A stretch of 40,786 nucleotides of DNA from an uncultured Bacteroidia bacterium (lineage in GTDB: Bacteria; Bacteroidota; Bacteroidia; Bacteroidales; UBA932): contig CACZHP010000027.1 in NCBI GenBank assembly GCA_902780935.1, positions 1 to 40,786 of the forward strand. Reading direction: 5' to 3'. Positions 1 through 8,844 of this stretch are shown in pieces. A program made the translations under genes and the position numbers. Within the stretch, counting starts at the first letter, position 1. Every line of letters begins with the position of its first letter. A model generated the notes under the pieces. It had not been told where the DNA came from. It saw nothing but the letters and a program-made list of their open reading frames with translations, and searched no databases.

Positions 1-1
1 T

Positions 2-1330
2 TGGAACGGCGCTGTCGTGTTTGTTCCGTTCGCCGTACCCGGAGATGTCGTCAATATTAAACTGACGCGCAAATACCACAACTACTACGAGGGCTTCATC
101 AGCAAGATCGTGACGCCCTCAAAAGACCGCGTGGAGCCTTTCTGCGGCCATTTCGGCACTTGCGGCGGATGCAAATGGCAGCCTCTCCCCTACGGACTCC
201 AACTTGAAGCGAAACGCAAACAAGTTGAAGATCAATTGGTTAGGCTTGGACATCTTTCGGTCCCAGAGATCCGTCCCACACTCCCCTCCGACAAGACAAT
301 CTACTATCGTAACAAGCTGGAATTCACATATTCCAACAAGCGTTGGTTCCCTTGGGGCGTGGATCCGGACTCTGTTCCCGCCGAGGAGAAGATGGGTCTT
401 GGCTTCCATGTGGGCAAGTTTTTCGACAAGGTTCTTGACATCGAACATTGCTACCTCCAGAAGGATCCTTCCAATGACATCCGTCTCTTCTGCAAGCGTT
501 ACGCGGCAAGTCATGGCTTGAGGTTTTTCGATATCCGGGCCAACGAGGGTTTCATCCGGAATATGTTCATCAGGACGACGGAGACCGGCGATTTGATGGT
601 GATCCTGTGCTTCTTCCATGAGGACCGGGAAGCCCGGGAGGCAATGCTTGATGCTCTTGCTGATGCTTTTCCTCAAATAACATCGCTTTATTACGTTATT
701 AACAAGAAGTTAAACGATTCCATAGGAGACCAGGAATGCATCCTGTACAAGGGGTCTGAGACTATCCGCGAGACCATGGAAGGGCTGACTTTCAGGATCG
801 GTCCGAAGTCATTCTACCAGACCAATTCCGGTCAGGCTCTGAAGCTTTACACCGTCGCGCGGGACTTCGCGGAGCTGACTGGAAAGGAGATTGTCTATGA
901 CCTTTATACCGGTACCGGGACAATCGCCCAATTCGTGTCCGGCAGAGCCGCCAAAGTAGTCGGAATCGAATATGTGCCGGAGGCTATCGATGACGCCAAG
1001 TCGAATGCCGCCGCGAACGGGATTACCAACTGCGAGTTCTTCGCCGGGGACATGAAGGACGTGCTAGTCCCCTCGTTCATTGAGGAACACGGCCGTCCGG
1101 ACGTGATAATCCTGGATCCTCCCAGGGCGGGAATCCATCCCGATGTCGCTAAAGTCATCCTGGATGCGGCTCCAGAGCGTATAGTATATGTCAGTTGCAA
1201 CCCAGCTTCGCAGGCAAGGGACCTCGCTATCCTATGTGAGAAGTATGAGATTACGGCTGTCCAGCCTGTGGACATGTTCCCACACACCCAGCACGTCGAG
1301 AACGTCTGCGCCTTGCGGATTAAAAGCTAG
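2..1330 (+). CDS. rlmD: 23S rRNA (uracil-5-)-methyltransferase, RlmD/RumA (TrmA) family, 5'-truncated by window edge
   Basis: SAM-dependent enzyme forming 5-methyluridine in 23S rRNA. The reading frame is open to the first bases of the window (W-N-G-A-V-V-F-V-P-F), which matches the end of the N-terminal TRAM domain, so the GTG at 17 is probably internal and the true start lies upstream. Visible in order: an iron-sulfur type cysteine cluster CGHFGTCGGC at about nt 140-172 with a later HCY cysteine; the SAM-binding loop YDLYTGTGT near nt 896-922; DPPRAG near 1115; and the catalytic-cysteine motif SCNP near 1192-1203. About 440 residues are present, against a family length near 470. The stop codon interlocks with that of the opposite-strand neighbour. 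Family assignment is firm; which uridine is modified (RlmD or RlmCD type) is inferred. Confidence 0.93.
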   Translation, partial: WNGAVVFVPFAVPGDVVNIKLTRKYHNYYEGFISKIVTPSKDRVEPFCGHFGTCGGCKWQPLPYGLQLEAKRKQVEDQLVRLGHLSVPEIRPTLPSDKTIYYRNKLEFTYSNKRWFPWGVDPDSVPAEEKMGLGFHVGKFFDKVLDIEHCYLQKDPSNDIRLFCKRYAASHGLRFFDIRANEGFIRNMFIRTTETGDLMVILCFFHEDREAREAMLDALADAFPQITSLYYVINKKLNDSIGDQECILYKGSETIRETMEGLTFRIGPKSFYQTNSGQALKLYTVARDFAELTGKEIVYDLYTGTGTIAQFVSGRAAKVVGIEYVPEAIDDAKSNAAANGITNCEFFAGDMKDVLVPSFIEEHGRPDVIILDPPRAGIHPDVAKVILDAAPERIVYVSCNPASQARDLAILCEKYEITAVQPVDMFPHTQHVENVCALRIKS

Positions 1331-3525
1331 AACGGGTACCCTACTCCGAAATGCAGGGCGTAGCAGTCTTTTCTGGTCCATTCTGCGGGGCCATACCACC
1401 CGATGCCGCTTACGGAAGGATCATAGAGCTTCATACCAAGATCCACCCGCAAAACCAGGAAGGTGAGATCCAACCTGGCGCCGAGACCCCAGTCGGCAGC
1501 GATACTTTTGAAGAAATCTCTCCCGATATATCCCTCATCTCCCCAATCCTTTCCGTACCAGGTGTTTCCGGCGTCCAGGAATAAAGCTCCCCGCAACTTC
1601 CAGAACATCGGGAAACGGTATTCGAGGTTCGCCTCGAGTTTGACATCTCCAGTCTGGCTGGGGATTGTCATGTATTGATTGCGCTCCGCCCGTCCAGGAC
1701 CTAGGGTACGGGCTTGCCAACCTCTCATACTGCTCGCTCCACCGCTGTAAAACTGCTTTTCCAGTGGCACGGAAAATGAGTTGCCGTACGCCAGGCTATA
1801 TCCGCCGAGCAGCCTCATCGCAAGGGCCTGGTTGTCTCCCCTGCCGAAGAAGAAGGTATTGCCGAGGGTCAGTTCGGAGCGAACGTATTGGGAATATGGA
1901 ATCCCCCAAATCATCCTATGTCCATGCCGGTCTGATTTCATGGCGCCATTGAAAAGGCTCAAGACATTGCCGGAAGCGTCCAGCTGGAAGCGGACATACC
2001 TGTATGTCTCCTTGGGGATGATGTCTGCACACGTGGCGTAGTAAACCATACCGCCGGAACCTACGTCGAAGTGGTCGATGTAGGCGTTGAAAAAGAACTG
2101 GTTGCCTGAGAATCTCTCGATGAACGAGATGTCCATGTTCTGAAGTCGTACGATCTTCGCCTGGACCGGATAAAGCTGGTACAGGAATCTCCTTCTAGAC
2201 AGGGAGCCGGAATATCCCCATGAAGTGGATATCATGGTTCTGGTGTACTCCGGACGGTCCTGGTACATGAAAGAGGCGTTGAGTTCGGTTCTTGGAATAT
2301 CCTGTCCCTTGAATATGGTATTGGGCAAACCGAGAAACTCGGGGAAACTCAACCCGGCCGAGAAACCGAACTCGTTGGCTCGGACGCCACGCTCGACAAA
2401 CATGTACTGGAAATTGCCCAGGAAACTAAGGTTAAGCCACTGTCCCCCATGAAAGATATTCTTATGGAAGTAGCTGATTTGGGGAGAGTTGCTGATGAGA
2501 CCGTTAGAGTTGGTCGAGGCTTCGAAATTGATCTTGAACCCTTGTGTACGGGATGGCACAAGATTGATCCCGCAGTCAACGATGTCCGCTGTGTCCCTGG
2601 GATTGAGAGTGATGTTGACCCCGCTGAAAACCTTCAGCGCTGCGAGACGGGAATAGGTGTTGTTGACCTCCCTCTCATTGTAGAGCGCCCCAGGCCGGAT
2701 GGTGTTCATGTCCTTGAGGATCCTTTCCTTGAATGCGAGATCCTTGTCCCATGCGATGCTGACATCCCCTATCGAATACTTCCTGAAAGGCTTGGCGCTT
2801 TCGGCACTCTGGTTCCTGGTGTACTCGTTGATGATCATCCGCAGGTCGGCGGTGTCCTTCCTGGCCAGAGTGTCCGCCTCGAAGGAATAATAGTTCTTTG
2901 TGAAACCGAACCACCCGTTTCTCCTCATCCATGATGCCGAGCGCTCAGTCTCGGCCTCAAGACTGGCTTCCGAGAGATAGTCCCCCGGCTTGATGGAGAG
3001 ATTCAGCGTGTCGGCCATGAAATCCTCCCCGAACTCCCCTCCCGGGACCGAGTAGGTGATCTTCCCTATCTTGTACCGCCGGCCGGGAGTGACGGTGTAT
3101 TTGACTTTCACCTTCTTGCCGGAAACCCTCACTTCGCTTTCCACGTCTGAATTGTAATACCCAAGATACTCCATGTGGCGGTCGATGTTCTTGACGGATG
3201 AGGCGACTGTTGACGCCTCGTACACGACTGGAGGATCCCCCATCTTTCTTATGAGCCTGTTGATGAACTTGCTGGTGTCCCTTCCTGAGAGATTGTACAG
3301 ATTAAGAGAAGGACTCCAGCCGAAGATTATATAGCTGTTGGCCTTCTGCTGGATGTAATTGCTGATATTTCCGGCGCTGAGTCTTTTGTCTCCGTTGATC
3401 TTTACCTCGTTCTTGGCGAGGCGAAACTGTCCCTCCTCCAGCACCCTGGTCGTGCTGCATGAAGACAGCACGGTAGCCGCGAGAAGGACGGCTGTGAATA
3501 TATGCTGGAAGGTTTTTGGCACCAT
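1327..3525 (-). CDS. BamA/TamA-family outer-membrane barrel lipoprotein (TamL-like)
   Basis: Omp85-superfamily protein expected in the outer membrane, acting in insertion of barrel proteins or in the Tam translocation module. The 732-residue product begins with a hydrophobic signal ending in a lipobox, L-S-S-C with Cys23 as lipidation site, followed by a POTRA-like region (about residues 30-350, e.g. the YKIGKITYSVPG segment) and a 16-strand-type C-terminal barrel. The L6 signature is seen as GGASSMRGW, corresponding to the (V/I)RG(F/Y) motif. The protein ends in GVGYPF, a normal barrel terminus with a final Phe. A lipidated N-terminus with an Omp85 barrel is the pattern described for TamL in Bacteroidota; no tamB is in the window, so BamA-paralog remains an alternative name. 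ATG start at 3525. A TATTTTTG on the minus strand at 3533-3540 resembles a -7 element but would leave almost no leader. Confidence 0.9.
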   Translation of the reverse strand: MVPKTFQHIFTAVLLAATVLSSCSTTRVLEEGQFRLAKNEVKINGDKRLSAGNISNYIQQKANSYIIFGWSPSLNLYNLSGRDTSKFINRLIRKMGDPPVVYEASTVASSVKNIDRHMEYLGYYNSDVESEVRVSGKKVKVKYTVTPGRRYKIGKITYSVPGGEFGEDFMADTLNLSIKPGDYLSEASLEAETERSASWMRRNGWFGFTKNYYSFEADTLARKDTADLRMIINEYTRNQSAESAKPFRKYSIGDVSIAWDKDLAFKERILKDMNTIRPGALYNEREVNNTYSRLAALKVFSGVNITLNPRDTADIVDCGINLVPSRTQGFKINFEASTNSNGLISNSPQISYFHKNIFHGGQWLNLSFLGNFQYMFVERGVRANEFGFSAGLSFPEFLGLPNTIFKGQDIPRTELNASFMYQDRPEYTRTMISTSWGYSGSLSRRRFLYQLYPVQAKIVRLQNMDISFIERFSGNQFFFNAYIDHFDVGSGGMVYYATCADIIPKETYRYVRFQLDASGNVLSLFNGAMKSDRHGHRMIWGIPYSQYVRSELTLGNTFFFGRGDNQALAMRLLGGYSLAYGNSFSVPLEKQFYSGGASSMRGWQARTLGPGRAERNQYMTIPSQTGDVKLEANLEYRFPMFWKLRGALFLDAGNTWYGKDWGDEGYIGRDFFKSIAADWGLGARLDLTFLVLRVDLGMKLYDPSVSGIGWYGPAEWTRKDCYALHFGVGYPF

Positions 3526-3553
3526 GGTTCCACAAAAATAAAAAGAATATTAA

Positions 3554-3561
3554 TATATTTG
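3554..3561 (+). promoter_or_regulatory. Bacteroidota-type -7 element for the trmH-like gene
   Basis: TATATTTG, a perfect match to TAnnTTTG, lies 22 bp upstream of the ATG at 3584 in the 58-bp divergent gap. No clear TTTG -33 element is seen at the usual 19-21 bp distance, so assignment rests on the -7 box and position. Confidence 0.5.
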
Positions 3562-3583
3562 TTAATCATCATACGGTAGTTTT

Positions 3584-4357
3584 ATGGGCATACCCGTCAC
3601 AAACAACGAAATCAAGTTCGTCAAGTCGCTCGAGCAGAAGAAAAACAGGGATTCCGCCGGCATGTTCGTCGTCGAGGGAGAGAAGATGGTCGAGGAGGCG
3701 ATGAGGTCCTCGTACGAGGTTTTCAGGACATACCGCACGGCTGAGATAGGCGCCACAGCCATGTCGAGGATGAGTTCGCTGACTTCCCCATCCCCTGCCC
3801 TGGCGGTCCTCAGAAAGCCCGGTGACCTGGTCATCAAGGATTTGTCGTACTTCGCCCTTCCCGAAAGCGGCCTCTTCCTGGCTCTCGACGGGATCAGGGA
3901 TCCCGGCAACCTCGGCACGATAATCAGGATCGCGGACTGGTTCGGGATAGACGCGGTCTTCGCATCGCTGGACACGGTCGATATCTACAACCCGAAGGTC
4001 GTCCAGGCGACTATGGGCGCCATATTCAGGGTCAGGTTCCACTATTGCGACATCTCCCGGCTGAGCCGCTTCATCTCATTGTCCGGAGGTGACACCTACG
4101 GGACTTTCCTTGACGGGGGGAATATTTATTCAAAGGAGCTCAATACCGGCGAAAAGACCAAGTCGCTGATAGTCATAGGGAACGAGTCGAACGGCATTTC
4201 GTCCGAGGTGGCGGCCACCCTCTCCGACAGGTTGTTCATTCCCTCCTATCCCGAGAACGACAGAGGCTCGGAATCATTGAACGCCGCTGTCGCCGCCGCC
4301 GTCACGGTCGCGGAGTTCAGACGCAGGACTATCCACAACACGGACGAAAATGAATGA
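3584..4357 (+). CDS. TrmH/SpoU-family RNA 2'-O-methyltransferase
   Basis: SPOUT-class enzyme that methylates ribose 2'-OH in rRNA or tRNA using SAM. The 257-residue protein has the small N-terminal substrate-binding domain (KFVKSLEQKKNRD, FVVEGEKMVEEA) and the three C-terminal SpoU motifs: DGIRDPGNLGTIIR (motif 1, with the conserved N and R), VIGNESNGIS (motif 2) and ESLNAAVAAAV (motif 3), together forming the trefoil knot. Length is typical of RlmB/TsnR-like members. The start at 3584 is supported by the promoter element just upstream and by the family N-terminus. The 3' end overlaps the next gene by 8 bp, suggesting translational coupling. The exact RNA target cannot be told from the sequence. 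Confidence 0.92.
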   Translation: MGIPVTNNEIKFVKSLEQKKNRDSAGMFVVEGEKMVEEAMRSSYEVFRTYRTAEIGATAMSRMSSLTSPSPALAVLRKPGDLVIKDLSYFALPESGLFLALDGIRDPGNLGTIIRIADWFGIDAVFASLDTVDIYNPKVVQATMGAIFRVRFHYCDISRLSRFISLSGGDTYGTFLDGGNIYSKELNTGEKTKSLIVIGNESNGISSEVAATLSDRLFIPSYPENDRGSESLNAAVAAAVTVAEFRRRTIHNTDENE

Positions 4358-7277
4358 GGAATCTTTGATGCGCTCCAGGATCAGGCGGATCCTGATGATA
4401 TGCAGCAACTACGACGCGTTCACCCTCGAGGAGGACGGACGGGTCGAGAGCCAGATAGTGAGCGAATACAGGGAGCTTAACCTGAGCAATCCCCCGACTT
4501 TCGTGTGGGCGAATTCGTCAGCGGAGGCGGCCGGGATTCTTGGCGCGGACATGGAGATCGACATGATCATATGCCTGTACAACGACAGGGACGAGGACAT
4601 CTTCGACTTCGCGGCCGATCTCCGGGCAAATGGGTCCAACATTCCCTTCATTATGCTCATTCATTATTCCAAGGCGGTCCGCAAGAGGATTTTCGAGAGA
4701 GACCGATACGGGATTGATTTCGTGTTCAGCTGGCACGGCAACGCCGACCTCATCCTTGCGATAGTGAAGCTTATCGAGGACTCCGCCAACGCCGACAACG
4801 ATGTGTTCGGGGTCGGGGTGCGGGTGATCCTCCTGGTGGAGGACTCGGTGCGCTATTACTCGACGTATCTGCCTGAGTTGTACAAGCTTCTGATCACCCA
4901 GAGCCGAGAGTTCCTGACCGAGTTCCTGAACGATGACCAGAAAAAGTACCGCAAGCGCTCCCGGCCAAAGATCCTCCTGGCAACCTGCTATGAGGACGCC
5001 CTCGCCTATTTTGAGAAATACAAGGAGAACCTGATGGGGGTAATATCCGATGTGGGGATGGTCATCCATAAGGGCGACGCTGTCAAGACCGAGAAGCTTG
5101 ATGCTGGATTGGACCTTGTCAGGATCATTCGCGAATATGATCCCCTCATGCCTGTTCTCCTGCAGTCTTCTCAGGAAAGCATATCCAAAGTGGCAGAGCA
5201 GCTTGGGGTCGGTTTCTTGAAGAAATTCTCTAGGACCTTGTTCATGCAGCTTGGCGATTATCTCAAGGAGGAGTTCGGGTTCGGGGATTTCGTGTTCAAG
5301 GACGCCTCCGGGACTGAGCGCGGGAGGGCTTCCAGCCTCACCGGGCTCGGCAAGATAATCAATGATATTCCCGATGAGGTCCTCGTCAGCAACACGTCCA
5401 GGAACATGTTCTCCAAATGGCTGTACGCCAGGGGCCTTTTCGACCTTGCGGCCACTTTCAAAGCTGAGCACCACACCGTTGCGAAGGAGTTCCGGGAGTT
5501 CCTTATGGACCAGATCGGGCGGTACCACCGGATGATCGGCCAGGGGGTGATAGCGGACTTCAAGAGAGACACCTACCAGGATTATTTCTGGTTCGCCAGA
5601 ACCGGTGAGGGATCGCTCGGAGGCAAGGCCCGCGGCCTGGCCTTCCTCAATCACCTCGTGATGAAGTATTCCCTGTCGGAGCGGTATCCCTCCATGAGGG
5701 TGTCCATCCCCCGTACGATGGTCGTGACCACCGACTGGTTCGACAGGTTCATTGTCGAGAACGGCCTGCAGCATGTGATTGACTCGGAACTATCTGATGA
5801 TGAGATTCTTTCCGAGTTTGTGGCTTCCATTCTCCCATCCGGTCTGCTCCAGGACCTGAAGGCCTTTGTGGCCACCTTGGACAGCCCGGTTGCCGTGCGG
5901 TCCAGCTCGAAGCTGGAAGACAGTGATTACCAGCCGTTCGCCGGTGTCTATTCGACATATATGTGTCCTTTCGTGGACAACAAGGACAGGATGCTCCGGG
6001 AGATTACGAAGGCTATCAAGAGCGTCTATGCGTCGACCTATTTCGCCGGTAGCAGGGCTTATATCCAGGCGAGCGGCAACCTTGTCGGCGAGGAGAAGAT
6101 GGCCATCATCATCCAGAGCATCTGCGGCACCCCTCACGGGGATGATTATTACCCGATGCTGTCCGGTGTCGCGAGATCGCTCAATGCGTATCCTCTTGGG
6201 AACGAGAAAGCTTCCGACGGGGTCATGAACGTGGCCTTCGGGCTGGGCAAGACCGTAGTGGACGGCGGGAGGTCCCTCAGGGTCAATCCATTGTCTCCCA
6301 AGAAGATACTCCAGCTCAGCTCCCCTTCCCTGGCGATGCGGGACACCCAGAGCGAGATGTATGTCCTCGACACCCGTCCGGGGGCGTTCAAGATTTCCAG
6401 GAACGACGGGGTCAATCTGCGTAATATCCCCGTCTCTGAAGCGCTGGAAGCCTTTGACTGGCCGGAGATCGTCGCTTCCACCTATGTGGCCCAGGACGAC
6501 ATGATGCGGCCGGGAATCAGCGCCCGGGGGCCGCGCGTTGTCTCCTTCGATGGAGTATTCCAGTACGACCGCTTCCCGCTCGCGAAGGCCATTTCCGAGA
6601 TTCTAGAAATATGCAGGAGCGAACTCATGTCCGAGGTTGAGATTGAGTTCGCCCTCGATCCCCTGCCCGGGACTGGCGGCATGGAAGCGAGGCTGGAACT
6701 CCTGCAGGTCCGTCCAGTCTCCGACATGTCCTCGTTCCAGGAAGGCCAGTCCGGAACTGGTGCCTTGAGTCTTACGCATAAGCTTGTCTTCAGCCCCGAA
6801 GCGCTCGGAAACGGGGTTTTCGGCGAGTCCGACCGTATCGTGGCCATCCTCCCCGGGGTGTTCGACAAGATGAAGACCGAGGAGATGGCGGAGGAGATCT
6901 CAGCAATCAATTCACGCCTTAATTCTCTGAATAAGAGCTATTTCCTGATAGGGCCAGGGCGTTGGGGCTCTTCTATCCCTACCTTGGGGGTACCTGTTAG
7001 CTGGACTGACATATCAGCCGCCCGGATGGTTGTCGAATATGGGATGGACGGTTTCAGGATTGAGCCCAGCCAGGGGACGCATTTCTTCCAGAATATAACC
7101 TCGCTTGGAGTCGGATACCTTTCTGTCGATGAGTATGCCGGAGCCGGGAAGATCGATTTCGAAGCACTGGACTCTCTCGAGCTCGAATATGAGGGTAAGT
7201 TCGCGAAGGTTTACAAAGTCGAGGGACTCACCGGATTCATAGACAGGAACACTGGGGAGGCTGTGATCGGATACTGA
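4350..7277 (+). CDS. Receiver-domain plus PEP/pyruvate-dikinase-type ATP-grasp fusion protein
   Basis: A 975-residue cytoplasmic protein. Residues about 10-150 are receiver-like, but the phosphoacceptor Asp position reads DMIICLYND, so this copy looks degenerate. A second receiver domain (about 158-310) retains the acidic pair E164/D165, candidate acceptor D234 in ISDVGM, S273/S274 and K291/K292. Residues about 415-760 form the PPDK/PEP-synthase nucleotide-binding domain, with the LGGKARGL loop (G424-K426) and VAVRSSS containing R517. The C-terminal part carries LIGPGRWGSS and SQGTHFFQN. I find no swivelling phosphohistidine motif (TGGxxSHxA) and no C-terminal PEP-binding TIM barrel, so it is not a canonical PEP synthase or PPDK. 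Homologues are commonly labelled PEP/pyruvate-binding domain protein. It overlaps the methyltransferase gene by 8 bp and lies 4 bp before a GH13 gene. Its reaction is unknown; ATP-dependent phosphotransfer controlled by a receiver domain is inference. Confidence 0.85.
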   Translation: MNEESLMRSRIRRILMICSNYDAFTLEEDGRVESQIVSEYRELNLSNPPTFVWANSSAEAAGILGADMEIDMIICLYNDRDEDIFDFAADLRANGSNIPFIMLIHYSKAVRKRIFERDRYGIDFVFSWHGNADLILAIVKLIEDSANADNDVFGVGVRVILLVEDSVRYYSTYLPELYKLLITQSREFLTEFLNDDQKKYRKRSRPKILLATCYEDALAYFEKYKENLMGVISDVGMVIHKGDAVKTEKLDAGLDLVRIIREYDPLMPVLLQSSQESISKVAEQLGVGFLKKFSRTLFMQLGDYLKEEFGFGDFVFKDASGTERGRASSLTGLGKIINDIPDEVLVSNTSRNMFSKWLYARGLFDLAATFKAEHHTVAKEFREFLMDQIGRYHRMIGQGVIADFKRDTYQDYFWFARTGEGSLGGKARGLAFLNHLVMKYSLSERYPSMRVSIPRTMVVTTDWFDRFIVENGLQHVIDSELSDDEILSEFVASILPSGLLQDLKAFVATLDSPVAVRSSSKLEDSDYQPFAGVYSTYMCPFVDNKDRMLREITKAIKSVYASTYFAGSRAYIQASGNLVGEEKMAIIIQSICGTPHGDDYYPMLSGVARSLNAYPLGNEKASDGVMNVAFGLGKTVVDGGRSLRVNPLSPKKILQLSSPSLAMRDTQSEMYVLDTRPGAFKISRNDGVNLRNIPVSEALEAFDWPEIVASTYVAQDDMMRPGISARGPRVVSFDGVFQYDRFPLAKAISEILEICRSELMSEVEIEFALDPLPGTGGMEARLELLQVRPVSDMSSFQEGQSGTGALSLTHKLVFSPEALGNGVFGESDRIVAILPGVFDKMKTEEMAEEISAINSRLNSLNKSYFLIGPGRWGSSIPTLGVPVSWTDISAARMVVEYGMDGFRIEPSQGTHFFQNITSLGVGYLSVDEYAGAGKIDFEALDSLELEYEGKFAKVYKVEGLTGFIDRNTGEAVIGY

Positions 7278-7281
7278 GAAT

Positions 7282-8844
7282 ATGGGTAAAACTATTGTAT
7301 ATCAAATACTTCCGAGACTCTGGGGAAATATGGTCGCTGGGGCTGTGCCAGGAGGTTCCCTGATAGAGAACGGATGTGGGAAGTTCAGTGCCGTTGATGC
7401 GGCCACACTCTCCTGGCTTAGGGATGAGCTTAGAGTCACTCATGTCTGGTACACGGGCGTGATCAGGCATGCGACCACCGAGGCTTTCGATAGCTGTCCG
7501 GCCTCCGATCCTTCTGTCGTGAAGGGGCGTGCAGGGTCCCCTTATGCCATCACGGATTATTATGATGTTAATCCATATCTTGCTGATAATCCAACAAATA
7601 GAATGGCGGAGTTTGAGCTGTTGTTAAAGCGCACCCACTCCGCAGGTCTCAAGGTTCTCATCGATTTTGTGCCCAACCATGTTTCCCGAGATTACGGGAA
7701 AGTTGGCCTGGTCCACGACTCCCCTTTCGGGACACTTGGGAAATCTGATGATGTCTCTGTCCATTGGTTGCCTGAAAATGACTTTTACTATTACCCTGGC
7801 CAGAGTCTGACCCTTCCTGGCGGCGGCCGATACTATGAGAATCCAGCCAAAGCTTCCGGCAACCGCTTCTCCCCTTCTCCTGACATTAATGACTGGTATG
7901 AGACCATAAGGATCAATTACTGCGACTTTCACACAACCACCTGGGACAGAATGCTTGACATTGTTCTCTACTGGTGCGCCAAGGGTGTGGATGGATTCCG
8001 TTGCGACATGGTGGAGATGGTTCCCTGGCAGTTCATGAAATGGCTAATCAGCGAGGTGAAGCGTCGGTATCCTGATGTTATTTTCGTCGCCGAAGTATAT
8101 CAGAAAGACTTGTATAGACTATACACTGGAGAGGTCGGTTTCGATTTGCTTTACGACAAATCAGGGCTTTACGACACGCTACGGTCTATTGTGGAAGGAT
8201 ATGGGACCGCGAGAGGAATAACGTGGAACTGGCAGTCGCTGGGTGACTTGCAGCCCAGGATGCTGAATTTCCTTGAGAACCATGACGAGACACGTTTCGC
8301 ATCGGACTTTTTCGGGAAGGATCCGATGAGGGCCGCGTCCTCACTTTGCGCCGGACTCCTTCTCAATGATTCGGCATATATGCTCTACAATGGACAGGAA
8401 ATCGGCGAGAGAGGCATGGACGCCGAGGGGTTTAGCGGCCGTGACGGCAGGACAACCATATTCGACTGGTGGAGCGTAGCGTCTTTGCGGAGGCTTTTCG
8501 GTCATATTCACGGTAAAGACAGCCTTACGGAAAAGGAAAAAGAGACACTTCGCCTTTATAAAGAGACTCTCGCTCTCGCCTCTCCCCTTTCGGGTGGAAA
8601 GACTTATGATTTAGGCTATTGCAACGAAGGCTCCGCAGGATTTGATCCTGACCATCGCTTCGCTTTCCTAAGGGGCAGGGGCGACAACGTATGCCTTATA
8701 GTCTGCGATTTCTCCGGAAAGGACAGCCTTGTTGATGTGAAGATACCTGTGGAAGCTTTTGAATATCTTGGCATTAACAAAACGGAGACACTCGAGGTGA
8801 GCGTCTCCGTGAAAGGTTTCGGGTATTCCGTCTTACCAGTTTAA
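7282..8844 (+). CDS. GH13 alpha-amylase-family glycoside hydrolase (cytoplasmic)
   Basis: Retaining alpha-glucan-active enzyme of 520 residues without signal peptide, hence probably acting on intracellular maltodextrin or glycogen. All four GH13 regions are visible: region I DFVPNH; region II DGFRCDM with nucleophile D242; region III FVAEVY with acid/base E271; region IV ENHDET with D335. A YQILPRLWGN start and a short beta-rich C-terminal domain (about 430-520) match single-domain bacterial amylase-like enzymes. ATG at 7282 follows the upstream stop by 4 bp, so the two are probably co-transcribed. The 3' end overlaps the convergent phosphofructokinase gene by 12 bp. Hydrolase versus transglycosylase activity cannot be settled from motifs alone. 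Confidence 0.93.
   Translation: MGKTIVYQILPRLWGNMVAGAVPGGSLIENGCGKFSAVDAATLSWLRDELRVTHVWYTGVIRHATTEAFDSCPASDPSVVKGRAGSPYAITDYYDVNPYLADNPTNRMAEFELLLKRTHSAGLKVLIDFVPNHVSRDYGKVGLVHDSPFGTLGKSDDVSVHWLPENDFYYYPGQSLTLPGGGRYYENPAKASGNRFSPSPDINDWYETIRINYCDFHTTTWDRMLDIVLYWCAKGVDGFRCDMVEMVPWQFMKWLISEVKRRYPDVIFVAEVYQKDLYRLYTGEVGFDLLYDKSGLYDTLRSIVEGYGTARGITWNWQSLGDLQPRMLNFLENHDETRFASDFFGKDPMRAASSLCAGLLLNDSAYMLYNGQEIGERGMDAEGFSGRDGRTTIFDWWSVASLRRLFGHIHGKDSLTEKEKETLRLYKETLALASPLSGGKTYDLGYCNEGSAGFDPDHRFAFLRGRGDNVCLIVCDFSGKDSLVDVKIPVEAFEYLGINKTETLEVSVSVKGFGYSVLPV

Noticed and set aside
4518-5774. 418-codon open frame on the minus strand opposite the receiver/ATP-grasp gene
   Set aside because: Shadow of a real gene; no promoter, no domain.
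4350-7277. Naming this gene as PEP synthase or glucan, water dikinase
   Set aside because: The phosphohistidine motif and PEP domain needed for either were not found, so only the shared ATP-grasp is claimed.
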